Source: an uncultured Prevotellaceae bacterium
Lineage (GTDB): Bacteria > Bacteroidota > Bacteroidia > Bacteroidales > Bacteroidaceae
Length of the DNA: 20,385 nucleotides
Direction of reading: 5' to 3'
Assembly (NCBI GenBank): GCA_902803455.1
Contig: CADCQC010000180.1
Location: 1 to 20,385, forward strand
How positions within the stretch are numbered: position 1 is the first letter of the stretch; each line of letters starts with the position of its first letter. A program made the position numbers and the translations under genes. Positions 14,230-20,385 of this stretch are shown here, piece by piece. The notes under the pieces were generated by a model, which was not told where the DNA came from, made no database searches, and worked only from the letters and a program-made list of their open reading frames with translations.

Positions 14230-15306
14230 ATGTCGTACGATAGCAGTCCTTCCCCCTCCTCCCCTCCTTTTCGCCGCACAGAAAAGGTACTCCTTATTTA
14301 TACAGGGGGAACGATCGGCATGGGCTGCAATCCCCGCACCCATGCATTAGAGCCGCTTGACTTCGACCATCTGGCCCAGAACCTGCCCGAGTTTCAATAT
14401 CTACGCACCAGCATCGACACGTATCACTTTCACCCCCCTGTCGACTCCAGCGACATGCATCCACATCTTTGGGCGAAGTTGGTCGACATCATCTCCCAGC
14501 GATATGATGACTATGACGGTTTTGTGATTCTCCACGGAACAGACACGATGGCTTATACCGCCTCAGCCCTATCTTTCATGTTGGAGAATCTGACGAAGCC
14601 TGTGATACTCACCGGCAGTCAGTTGCCTATCGGTCAATTGCGCACAGACGGTAAAGAGAACCTGGTGACCAGCATCGAACTGGCCTCCGCCCACCATCCC
14701 GATGGTCGTGCGATGGTTCCCGAAGTATGTATCTATTTTGGTGGACATCTGCTTCGGGGCAACCGTTCGACGAAACAATCCGCTGACGGTTTTGATGCCT
14801 TTGCCAGTTTCAATCACCCCGTGCTCTGCCATGCCGGTGTCAATTTTGTCTACCATGAGCACCATATTCTGAAGCCCGACTACGAATCAAGGATGATTCC
14901 CCACACCAAGATGGACACCAATGTCATCGTGATGTCCCTCTTCCCCGGCATCCAGGAATGTTTTCTCAGTCATGTCTTTCATGCTCCTGAGTTGCGCTCT
15001 GTGGTGATGCGCACTTTCGGCAGCGGCAATGCCCCCCAGGCCCCTTGGCTCCACCGGTTGTTGAGGGAAGCCAGCGACCGCGGTGTGACGATTGTAAACA
15101 TCAGCCAATGCATCTCTGGTTTTGTGGAAATGAACCGCTACGACACCGGTTTGCGCCTGAAGAATGCAGGTGTGGTCAGTGGCCATGACAGTACGGTGGA
15201 GAGTGCCGTGACCAAACTGATGTACCTTCAGGCCCGATATGATGACCCAGAAGAGATCCGTCGCCAGATGGATCTATCCCTTTGTGGAGAGATAACCCTT
15301 ACATAA
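14230..15306 (+). CDS. ansA: L-asparaginase type I
   Basis: Hydrolyses L-asparagine to aspartate and ammonia. No signal peptide is present, which fits the cytoplasmic type I enzyme. It has 358 residues, of which the first 17 form a Ser/Pro-rich extension before the usual start of the fold. The first catalytic motif IYTGGTIGM is at 23-31 (Thr28), and the second, LHGTDTMAYTASALSFMLEN, at 101-120 (Thr104, Asp105). VDSSDM at 71-76 supplies the substrate-binding Ser/Asp. GNRSTKQSADGFDAFAS and the C-terminal NISQCISGFVEM are also family blocks. Alignment with E. coli AnsA, from memory, is co-linear. Rubrerythrin follows after 32 bases with no promoter or terminator between, so the two probably share a transcript. 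Ammonia and aspartate released here could feed fumarate respiration (inference). Confidence 0.94.
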   Translation: MSYDSSPSPSSPPFRRTEKVLLIYTGGTIGMGCNPRTHALEPLDFDHLAQNLPEFQYLRTSIDTYHFHPPVDSSDMHPHLWAKLVDIISQRYDDYDGFVILHGTDTMAYTASALSFMLENLTKPVILTGSQLPIGQLRTDGKENLVTSIELASAHHPDGRAMVPEVCIYFGGHLLRGNRSTKQSADGFDAFASFNHPVLCHAGVNFVYHEHHILKPDYESRMIPHTKMDTNVIVMSLFPGIQECFLSHVFHAPELRSVVMRTFGSGNAPQAPWLHRLLREASDRGVTIVNISQCISGFVEMNRYDTGLRLKNAGVVSGHDSTVESAVTKLMYLQARYDDPEEIRRQMDLSLCGEITLT

Positions 15307-15338
15307 TAAGAAAACCATTCATTTATTCAAGAAAAAAC

Positions 15339-15881
15339 ATGAAAGAATTAAAAGGAACAAAGACTGAGCGCAATTTGCAGGAAGCATTTGCCGGTGAGAG
15401 TCAGGCACGCAACAAGTACAGCTACTGGGCTTCCAAGGCAAAGAAGGATGGCTATCAGCAGATTGCAGCCATTTTTGAGGAAACAGCCAACAACGAGAAA
15501 GAACATGCCAAGATGTGGTTTAAGCTGCTTGAGGGCGGCAGTGTCCGTTCCACACCCGAGAACCTGAAAGCCGCCGCCGAGGGTGAGCATTTCGAGTGGA
15601 CAGACATGTATGACCGCATGGCCAAGGAAGCAGAAGAAGAAGGTTTCGCAGAGATTGCCGAGAAATTCCGTGCAGTGGCTGCTATCGAGAAGCATCATGA
15701 AGAGCGCTATCTGAAATTGCTCAAGAACATAGAAGACAAACTGGTGTTCTCACGTGATGGCGACTGCATCTGGCAATGCCGCAACTGCGGACATATCGTC
15801 ATCGGCAAGGACGCTCCCGAGGTTTGCCCGGTTTGCGACCATCCTCAGAGCTACTTTGAACTGCTGGCTCAAAACTATTGA
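15339..15881 (+). CDS. Rubrerythrin
   Basis: Di-iron peroxidase that reduces hydrogen peroxide in anaerobes; cytoplasmic. The ATG at 15339 gives 180 residues; an earlier in-frame ATG at 15284 would overlap ansA and add unrelated residues. The ferritin-like four-helix domain covers about 1-135, with metal ligands in FAGESQARNKY (Glu20), NNEKEHAKMW (Glu53, His56) and AIEKHHEERY (Glu117, His120). The C-terminal rubredoxin-like domain (about 142-180) binds one iron through Cys147-x-x-Cys150 and Cys163-x-x-Cys166. All expected ligands in these motifs are present, so it should be active with a reduced rubredoxin or a similar donor. It follows ansA by 32 bases. The stop codon overlaps the first of three 18-bp repeats. 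Confidence 0.96.
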   Translation: MKELKGTKTERNLQEAFAGESQARNKYSYWASKAKKDGYQQIAAIFEETANNEKEHAKMWFKLLEGGSVRSTPENLKAAAEGEHFEWTDMYDRMAKEAEEEGFAEIAEKFRAVAAIEKHHEERYLKLLKNIEDKLVFSRDGDCIWQCRNCGHIVIGKDAPEVCPVCDHPQSYFELLAQNY

Positions 15882-15932
15882 TCTCTGCACCGCCATTGAT
15901 CTCTGAATCTTCATTGATCTCTGCAGATCAAT
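15877..15932 (+). repeat. Three 18-bp period repeats plus a palindrome over the rubrerythrin stop
   Basis: ATTGATCTCTG occurs at 15877, 15895 and 15913, each exactly 18 bases apart, with seven variable bases between. The third copy also forms a perfect palindrome ATTGATCT-CTGC-AGATCAAT (15913-15932). The TGA stop (15879-15881) is in the first copy, and the same TGA recurs in frame in the others. Confidence 0.85.
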
Positions 15933-15960
15933 CCATTTCGGCATTTAAAGATAGTAAAAG

Positions 15961-16034
15961 GAAGGTTATGCCTTCATGAACAGACAGATCATGCGACCTC
16001 ACCTCCGACTTCCTTCTGGATGGTGAGGTTGCAT
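15961..16034 (+). terminator. Two hairpins after rubrerythrin, the second a likely terminator
   Basis: GAAGG/CCTTC (15961-15965, 15971-15975) is a small stem. A longer one follows: ATGCGACCTCACC (15991-16003) pairs with GGTGAGGTTGCAT (16022-16034), 12 of 13 matching, loop of 18, followed by TTATTC. The T tract is short, so termination may be incomplete. Confidence 0.5.
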
Positions 16035-16050
16035 TTATTCACTCCACTGG

Positions 16051-16113
16051 CCATCACACACGATACAATAGCCATCACAAACAATACACAGACCATCACA
16101 AACGATACACAGA
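16051..16113 (+). repeat. Three 21-bp tandem repeats running into the GH43 start codon
   Basis: Units at 16051-16071, 16072-16092 and 16093-16113 share CCATCACAnACnATACA. Units two and three differ at one base, unit one at five. A fourth copy begins at 16114 but breaks off after CCATG, whose ATG is the proposed start. Because 21 is a multiple of three, a longer frame from 16020 reads through as heptads (AITHDTI, AITNNTQ, TITNDTQ). Confidence 0.85.
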
Positions 16114-16115
16114 CC

Positions 16116-17687
16116 ATGCACATGCGAGTCCTGTTCTCACTCTTTCTCGCGATGATTCTGAATATCACCGCTGTTGCCCAATCACGGCCTCTCTTATGGG
16201 GAGACCAAGGCAATGGAACCTACATCAACCCCATTCTGAATGCCGACTACAGCGACCCGGATGTGATACGTGTGGGTGATCATTATTATATGGTTGCCTC
16301 TGATTTTCATTTCTTAGGCATGCAGATCTTGGAGTCTGCCGACATGGTCAACTGGCGCATCGTCACCCAGGTGTATCACCGTTTTGAGTATCCTGGTTGG
16401 GACACCAACCAGCACTATGCCGGCGGGTCATGGGCCCCGTCACTTCGCTACCACGATGGTCGGTTTTGGATCTATTTCTGCACCCCTCACGAAGGCCTTT
16501 TCATGACGCAGGCAGAAAAAGCAGAAGGTCCATGGAGTCCTCTTCATTTAGTGAAAGCCGTTGAACGGTGGGAAGACCCATGTCCGTTTTGGGATGATCA
16601 TGGCCAGGCATATCTTGGCCGCAGCCAACATGGTGCCGGTCCGATCATCCTTCACAAGATGAGTGCCGACGGCCGGCAGTTACTAGACGATGGTGTGACC
16701 ATCTACCATGGTCCTGTGGCCGAGGGGACCAAGATTCACAAGCGCAACGGGTATTACTATCTCTCCATCCCCGAAGGTGGTGTCGGTACCGGCTGGCAGA
16801 CCATTCTACGGTCAAAAAACATTTATGGTCCTTATGAGAAGAAAGTGGTGCTTGAACAAGGCAGCACCCAGATCAACGGTCCACACCAAGGAGCCATTGT
16901 CGACACGCCGTCAGGTGAATGGTGGTTTTATCATTTCCAGCACGACGGTGCACTGGGCCGGGTGGTCCATCTCCAACCCATGTACTGGCATGATGACTGG
17001 CCAGTGATCGGTGTAGACATCGACCGCAACGGTATCGGTGAGCCGGTGCAAGTCTGGCGGTCACCCCTCAAGAGTCAGGGCATTCACCATCCCCAGACGA
17101 GTGACGACTTTGAGGACAGTGAGCTGTCACCTCAATGGCAATGGAACCACAACCCGGCAGACGGCAGTTGGTCGCTGACGGAGCGCAAGGGTTCGCTGAC
17201 ACTCCACGCATTGACATCTCCCAATTTTATATCCGCACGTAACACCCTGACCCAGAAGGTGATGGGCTATAAAAGTATGGCAACGATCGCCATCGACATC
17301 TCACAGTTAGCCCATGGTGGCCACTGCGGCCTGGCCTGCATGGGAAAGCGCAACATGCTGTTGGGCATATCTAAAGAAGGTTCCCATTGCCAACTCTCTC
17401 TCAGCGATGGTCAGGAAAAGACAGCCAGTGAAAGCAAGACCGTCTCAGGGAAGCGCATCTATCTCCGTCTCGTCTTCGACATGCGAGAAAAGTCTAATCA
17501 ATTTTACTACAGTTTGGACAACAAGCGTTATCTCCCGATTGGCGACCCCTTCTTTATAGATTTCGGATTTTGGAAAGGTGTCAGGTTTGGTATCTTCCAC
17601 TATAACACGCTACAATCCGAAGGAAGCATCAGCGTGCCATGGGTCACCTACGAGCTACTCGACACCATAAGTGGTCAATCATATTAA
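16116..17687 (+). CDS. Secreted glycoside hydrolase family 43 (xylosidase/arabinofuranosidase-like)
   Basis: Predicted to remove xylose or arabinose from hemicellulose in the periplasm or at the cell surface. The start at 16116 (or 16122) puts a signal peptide first (MRVLFSLFLAMILNITAVA, cut before Q). The 16020 start would bury it behind repeat-coded residues. Of 523 residues, the five-bladed GH43 propeller covers about 30-315. The base is Asp47 in NADYSDPDVIR, the pKa-tuning residue Asp154 in WEDPCPFWDDHG, and the acid Glu203 in VAEGTKIHKRNG. The second domain (about 330-523) begins DDFEDSELSPQWQWNHNP and looks like the beta-sandwich that follows many GH43 xylosidases. Subfamily 12 is my best guess, at low confidence. 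An esterase and an unknown secreted protein follow in the same direction, with no SusC/SusD pair or sensor nearby. Confidence 0.92.
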   Translation: MHMRVLFSLFLAMILNITAVAQSRPLLWGDQGNGTYINPILNADYSDPDVIRVGDHYYMVASDFHFLGMQILESADMVNWRIVTQVYHRFEYPGWDTNQHYAGGSWAPSLRYHDGRFWIYFCTPHEGLFMTQAEKAEGPWSPLHLVKAVERWEDPCPFWDDHGQAYLGRSQHGAGPIILHKMSADGRQLLDDGVTIYHGPVAEGTKIHKRNGYYYLSIPEGGVGTGWQTILRSKNIYGPYEKKVVLEQGSTQINGPHQGAIVDTPSGEWWFYHFQHDGALGRVVHLQPMYWHDDWPVIGVDIDRNGIGEPVQVWRSPLKSQGIHHPQTSDDFEDSELSPQWQWNHNPADGSWSLTERKGSLTLHALTSPNFISARNTLTQKVMGYKSMATIAIDISQLAHGGHCGLACMGKRNMLLGISKEGSHCQLSLSDGQEKTASESKTVSGKRIYLRLVFDMREKSNQFYYSLDNKRYLPIGDPFFIDFGFWKGVRFGIFHYNTLQSEGSISVPWVTYELLDTISGQSY

Positions 17688-17751
17688 ACCAAAGCTCCCA
17701 AACTTCATCTAATCAATAACGTTGTATACTCTAATTAACCAAATTGAACAA

Positions 17752-18630
17752 ATGAAGAACTTTTATTTAGTAGCATTGCTTACCCTCTCTTTGACGACAG
17801 CCAATGCACAAGAGCCCAATATTCCAATGTTTGGCGCTCAACAGAACTACAATGTGAAATTCGACGAGTACAAAGCAGCTCCCCAGGGATTCGACCAAGA
17901 GCGTGCAGGCATTTCTCACGGAACAGTGGAACTCATCGAGTATCAGTCGGAATCCGTAGGCACGACCCGTAAGGCAAATGTCTATCTGCCACCCAAATAC
18001 AATAAGAAGAAGAAGTATAGCGTGCTCTACCTGCTTCATGGCATCGGTGGCGATGAGAACGAGTGGTATAAAGATGGTGGTGTGCCCAACATCATCATGG
18101 ACAATCTCTACGCCGACGGGAAGGTAGCCGACATGATTGTCGTCATGCCCAACGGACGTGCTCAAAAGGATGACTCACGTGCAGGAGGCATGGGATCATT
18201 CAGAGCCTTCGGAGAGTTTGACAAGGATCTCATCGGAAGCCTCATTCCTTACATCGAGAAGCACTACAGCGTATATACCGATAAAGACCACCGTGCCATC
18301 GCTGGTCTGTCAATGGGTGGCGGGCAGTCACTCAATTTCGGACTCGGCCACATGGACGTATTTGCCTACGTAGGAGGGTTCTCATCAGCACCCAACACAC
18401 GACGAGCCGCACAACTTATTCCAGATGTGGACAAGGTGAAGAAAGAGAACAAACTCCTCTGGATGGTATGTGGTGGTGCTGACGGGCTGATGAACCACAG
18501 CACGCAACTCAAGGCATTCTGCGATGAGAAGGGCATCCCTTGCACACTCATCAACTACCCTGACGGACAGCACAATTTTGTCGTTTGGAAGTACGGACTT
18601 TACAACTTCGCACAACTGATATTCAAATAA
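17752..18630 (+). CDS. Secreted alpha/beta-hydrolase esterase, CE1/feruloyl-esterase type
   Basis: Probably cleaves feruloyl or acetyl groups from xylan side chains. It has 292 residues from ATG 17752; the upstream TTG at 17722 is unlikely. A signal peptide covers 1-19 (MKNFYLVALLTLSLTTANA, cut before Q). The catalytic domain starts near 58 with an oxyanion-type YLLHGIGGDENEW at 93-105. The nucleophile is Ser187 in AGLSMGGGQS, with Asp244 in GGADGLM and His274 in DGQHNF completing a full triad in the expected order and spacing. This is the esterase D/enterochelin-esterase-like fold. The gene starts 64 bases after the GH43 stop with no terminator, and a further secreted protein follows 50 bases on. 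Feruloyl versus acetyl specificity cannot be read from the sequence. Confidence 0.9.
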   Translation: MKNFYLVALLTLSLTTANAQEPNIPMFGAQQNYNVKFDEYKAAPQGFDQERAGISHGTVELIEYQSESVGTTRKANVYLPPKYNKKKKYSVLYLLHGIGGDENEWYKDGGVPNIIMDNLYADGKVADMIVVMPNGRAQKDDSRAGGMGSFRAFGEFDKDLIGSLIPYIEKHYSVYTDKDHRAIAGLSMGGGQSLNFGLGHMDVFAYVGGFSSAPNTRRAAQLIPDVDKVKKENKLLWMVCGGADGLMNHSTQLKAFCDEKGIPCTLINYPDGQHNFVVWKYGLYNFAQLIFK

Positions 18631-18680
18631 TCATCCATACGGTCAGTTGATGAGACAAAGAACGCAAAAATAATCACACC

Positions 18681-19604
18681 ATGAATAGATTAGTGTTATC
18701 AGCCGCGTTATTGACGGCCACGGTTTTTGCCCAGGCGCAAAAATACACGCTTGACGGAGTTGAGTATGAAACCAAAATCGTCCCCGTTGTAGTGTCCAAC
18801 TTCAACGGACAGACGCTCCCTGCCGCCCCTAAAGGGAAGAGCAAGACCATCACCCTCATAAGAACCAAATACTCAAAGCCTTTGGACGATTACAAAGCAC
18901 TGGCACGACCAGAACTGAAAGTGGGAAACATCATAGGGCATCCGACACTCGGCTGGGACGACACCGATTACCGCATACCCGACATCGTGCCGGAGTTTTA
19001 TGGTGACGGTTGGGTTCTGAACGATGTCTTCTATGATGGTGACTATCCCGTGGCCACTTATGGACGGGCACCGAAAACGGAGCTTCTGCCCTGGGGAGAG
19101 TCAGAGAAGGACATCTCACGACGAGGCCGAGACCCGCACCTGATCATGCTCGTTGACCCCACGAAAGAGGTGAAGAAAGTCTATGACACATCATCGATGA
19201 CATTTCCGCCCAAAAACCGCGGTGCCGACATCGACAGGCAATCGGTCAACTGGGCAGTCGTGAAGGATGGGATACTTTACTTCAGTATTTCCGGTTTGAT
19301 GGGTTTTGACAAAGGGCAAAATGCGTATGTTGTAGCTATCGACATCTCCACCGATAAGACCCTGTGGGTCAGCAAGCCCAACACCTGCAACACTGATAAC
19401 TTCCTGATCATCGACAACTCCATCATCTGTGGCTTCGGCGACTCAGGCAAGCCCGATTTCATCAACGTCCTGAATAGGTTTACTGGTGTACAGAAACAAC
19501 AGCTCTGGGTTGCCAATGCCCCTAATTGGTTGGCAATCGGCAGCGACGGCAGGCTCTATGTTTCTCTTTATGACAAGCACGTAGCCTTCAAGATCAGTCG
19601 TTGA
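18681..19604 (+). CDS. Secreted protein of unknown function, beta-propeller-like C-terminal half
   Basis: Protein of 307 residues with a clear signal peptide (MNRLVLSAALLTATVFAQA, cut before Q). No enzyme motif or family is recognised. The first half (about 25-170) is rich in aromatic and acidic residues, with GHPTLGWDDTDYRIPDIVPE near 85-105 and RRGRDPHLIML near 147-157. The second half (about 185-307) shows strand-turn repeats typical of PQQ-like propeller blades: WAVVKDGILYFSISG, AYVVAIDISTDKTLW, FLIIDNSIICGFG, and at the end WLAIGSDGRLYVSLYDKHVA. Only about half the length of a full seven- or eight-bladed propeller is present, so it may be a small or incomplete one. It follows the esterase by 50 bases in the same direction. 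A role in binding or processing hemicellulose fragments is inference from position alone. Confidence 0.8.
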   Translation: MNRLVLSAALLTATVFAQAQKYTLDGVEYETKIVPVVVSNFNGQTLPAAPKGKSKTITLIRTKYSKPLDDYKALARPELKVGNIIGHPTLGWDDTDYRIPDIVPEFYGDGWVLNDVFYDGDYPVATYGRAPKTELLPWGESEKDISRRGRDPHLIMLVDPTKEVKKVYDTSSMTFPPKNRGADIDRQSVNWAVVKDGILYFSISGLMGFDKGQNAYVVAIDISTDKTLWVSKPNTCNTDNFLIIDNSIICGFGDSGKPDFINVLNRFTGVQKQQLWVANAPNWLAIGSDGRLYVSLYDKHVAFKISR

Positions 19605-19699
19605 TGATATTCTATTCATTTGAAAATCCTCAAAATCGCTTTAAAAAAGGGAGAGGGAAACTTTAGTTAATTATCATTAAATGCAAGAAAAAATGCTGC

Positions 19700-19724
19700 T
19701 TTGCCCAATAAAAACATGGGCAAA
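19700..19724. other. Perfect 8-bp inverted repeat upstream of the rpsA promoter
   Basis: TTTGCCCA (19700-19707) and TGGGCAAA (19717-19724) with a 9-base A-rich loop, 26 bases before the predicted -7 box of rpsA. On + there is no T tract after it, so it is not a good terminator for the gene ending at 19604; an operator is possible. Confidence 0.45.
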
Positions 19725-19750
19725 AAAGAGATTATTTGTTAAAAATGTAG

Positions 19751-19758
19751 TAATTTTG
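19751..19758 (+). promoter_or_regulatory. -7 box of rpsA
   Basis: TAATTTTG matches TAnnTTTG. No TTG is found at the usual -33 distance. The predicted leader of about 55-60 bases is extremely AU-rich and has no Shine-Dalgarno, as is common for strongly translated Bacteroidetes genes. Confidence 0.6.
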
Positions 19759-19821
19759 CAGCCGATTTTCGAACAACATAAAGTCTAACTTTATTAATTT
19801 TCATTTTTTTAATTCACATTT

Positions 19822-20385
19822 ATGTCAAACTTTAAAAACGTACAGCCAAACGAAGACTTCAATTGGGAAGAGTTTGAGAATGGCAGTATCACAGGCGAAA
19901 GCAAAGTAGACCTCGAGAAGGCCTACGACGAGACCCTCAGCAAAGTGAGTGAGCATCAAGTTGTTGAAGGCACCGTTATCTCAAATGACAAGAAAGAAGT
20001 TGTTGTCAACATCGGTTACAAGAGTGACGGTATTATCCCCGCAAGCGAATTCCGCTACAACCCCGACCTGAAGGTGGGTGACAAAGTAGAGGTTTACGTA
20101 GAAAATCAAGAAGACAAGAAAGGACAGTTGATCCTTTCGCACAAGAAAGCCCGTCTGAGCAAGAGTTGGGAGCGTGTGAACGCTGCTCTTGACAACGAGG
20201 AAGTGATCACCGGCTTCATCAAGTGCCGCACAAAGGGCGGTATGATTGTAGATGTATTTGGTATCGAGGCATTCCTGCCCGGCAGCCAAATTGACGTGCA
20301 CCCCATCCGCGACTACGACGTGTTCGTGGGCAAGACCATGGAGTTCAAGGTGGTGAAGATCAATCAGGAGTTCCGCAACGTGGTG
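19822..20385 (+). CDS. rpsA: 30S ribosomal protein S1, N-terminal part (3' end outside window)
   Basis: RNA-binding ribosomal protein that recruits mRNA to the 30S subunit. The 188 codons visible are open to the window edge. A Bacteroidetes-type acidic N-terminal segment (residues 1-45, with FNWEEFENG) precedes the first S1 domain (about 46-110: VVEGTVISNDKKEVVVNIGY, GIIPASEF, VGDKVEVYVENQED). The second S1 domain (about 128-188) carries VITGFIKCRTKGGMIVDVFG and AFLPGSQIDVHPIRDYD. In E. coli the first two domains anchor the protein to the ribosome and the later ones bind mRNA; the later ones are outside the window. Start ATG at 19822 follows a T-rich leader. Confidence 0.97.
   Translation, partial: MSNFKNVQPNEDFNWEEFENGSITGESKVDLEKAYDETLSKVSEHQVVEGTVISNDKKEVVVNIGYKSDGIIPASEFRYNPDLKVGDKVEVYVENQEDKKGQLILSHKKARLSKSWERVNAALDNEEVITGFIKCRTKGGMIVDVFGIEAFLPGSQIDVHPIRDYDVFVGKTMEFKVVKINQEFRNVV

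Noticed and set aside
15877..16113. Repeat-rich region considered as a CRISPR array
   Set aside because: The repeat cores are 11-21 bp, the gaps are 0-7 bp, there are only three copies, and no cas gene is present. These are tandem repeats, not repeat-spacer units.
16020..16115. Longer GH43 start at 16020 coding through the 21-bp repeats
   Set aside because: It would put 32 polar residues in front of a standard signal peptide, and it starts within a likely terminator hairpin.

Overview
This window is an ordinary chromosomal stretch of a Bacteroidales bacterium, most likely Prevotella or a close relative. The evidence is mixed. Proteins such as the GSCFA protein, UxaC, DapA and ribosomal protein S1 read like their Bacteroidales forms. 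Most transcription units are preceded by the Bacteroidetes promoter pattern (TTG, about 18-19 bases, TAnnTTTG), and most starts lack a clear Shine-Dalgarno. The genus is inference. I see no rRNA, tRNA, CRISPR array, insertion sequence, phage gene or origin.

Layout. (1) 1-2534: the 3' end of glutamate dehydrogenase with a good terminator, a small unknown lipoprotein, and a convergent GSCFA-domain protein. (2) 2535-7561, all on +: a phenylacetate-CoA ligase with an Fsr-type MFS exporter 39 bases behind it, then a DASS sodium/dicarboxylate transporter with kdsB (Kdo activation for LPS) 18 bases behind it. A long hairpin at 7604-7651 ends this strand and can also serve the convergent minus-strand gene. 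(3) 7670-14103, all on -: a secreted LysM glucosaminidase, a secreted Sel1-repeat protein, a Wza-type polysaccharide export lipoprotein without its usual partners, dapA followed within 10 bases by an AraC-type regulator, and glucuronate isomerase uxaC. (4) 14230-15881 on +: ansA (asparaginase I) and rubrerythrin, ansA divergent from uxaC with mirrored -7 boxes. (5) 16116-19604 on +: three secreted proteins (GH43 glycosidase, CE1-type esterase, unknown beta-propeller-like protein) that look like a small hemicellulose side-chain module. (6) 19822 to the end: the N-terminal third of ribosomal protein S1.

There is no obvious new defence or mobile system. The less expected signals are mostly at gene edges. 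They include three short tandem arrays of three units each: 10 bp over the kdsB stop, 18 bp over the rubrerythrin stop, and 21 bp running into the GH43 start. There is also a 71-base hairpin that buries the start of a possible 25-codon leader ORF upstream of the Sel1 gene, a palindrome inside the dapA promoter, and an inverted repeat at the predicted 5' end of the DASS transporter mRNA. The secreted protein at 18681-19604 is the best candidate for an undescribed function. Everything here rests on reading the sequence; no database search was run.
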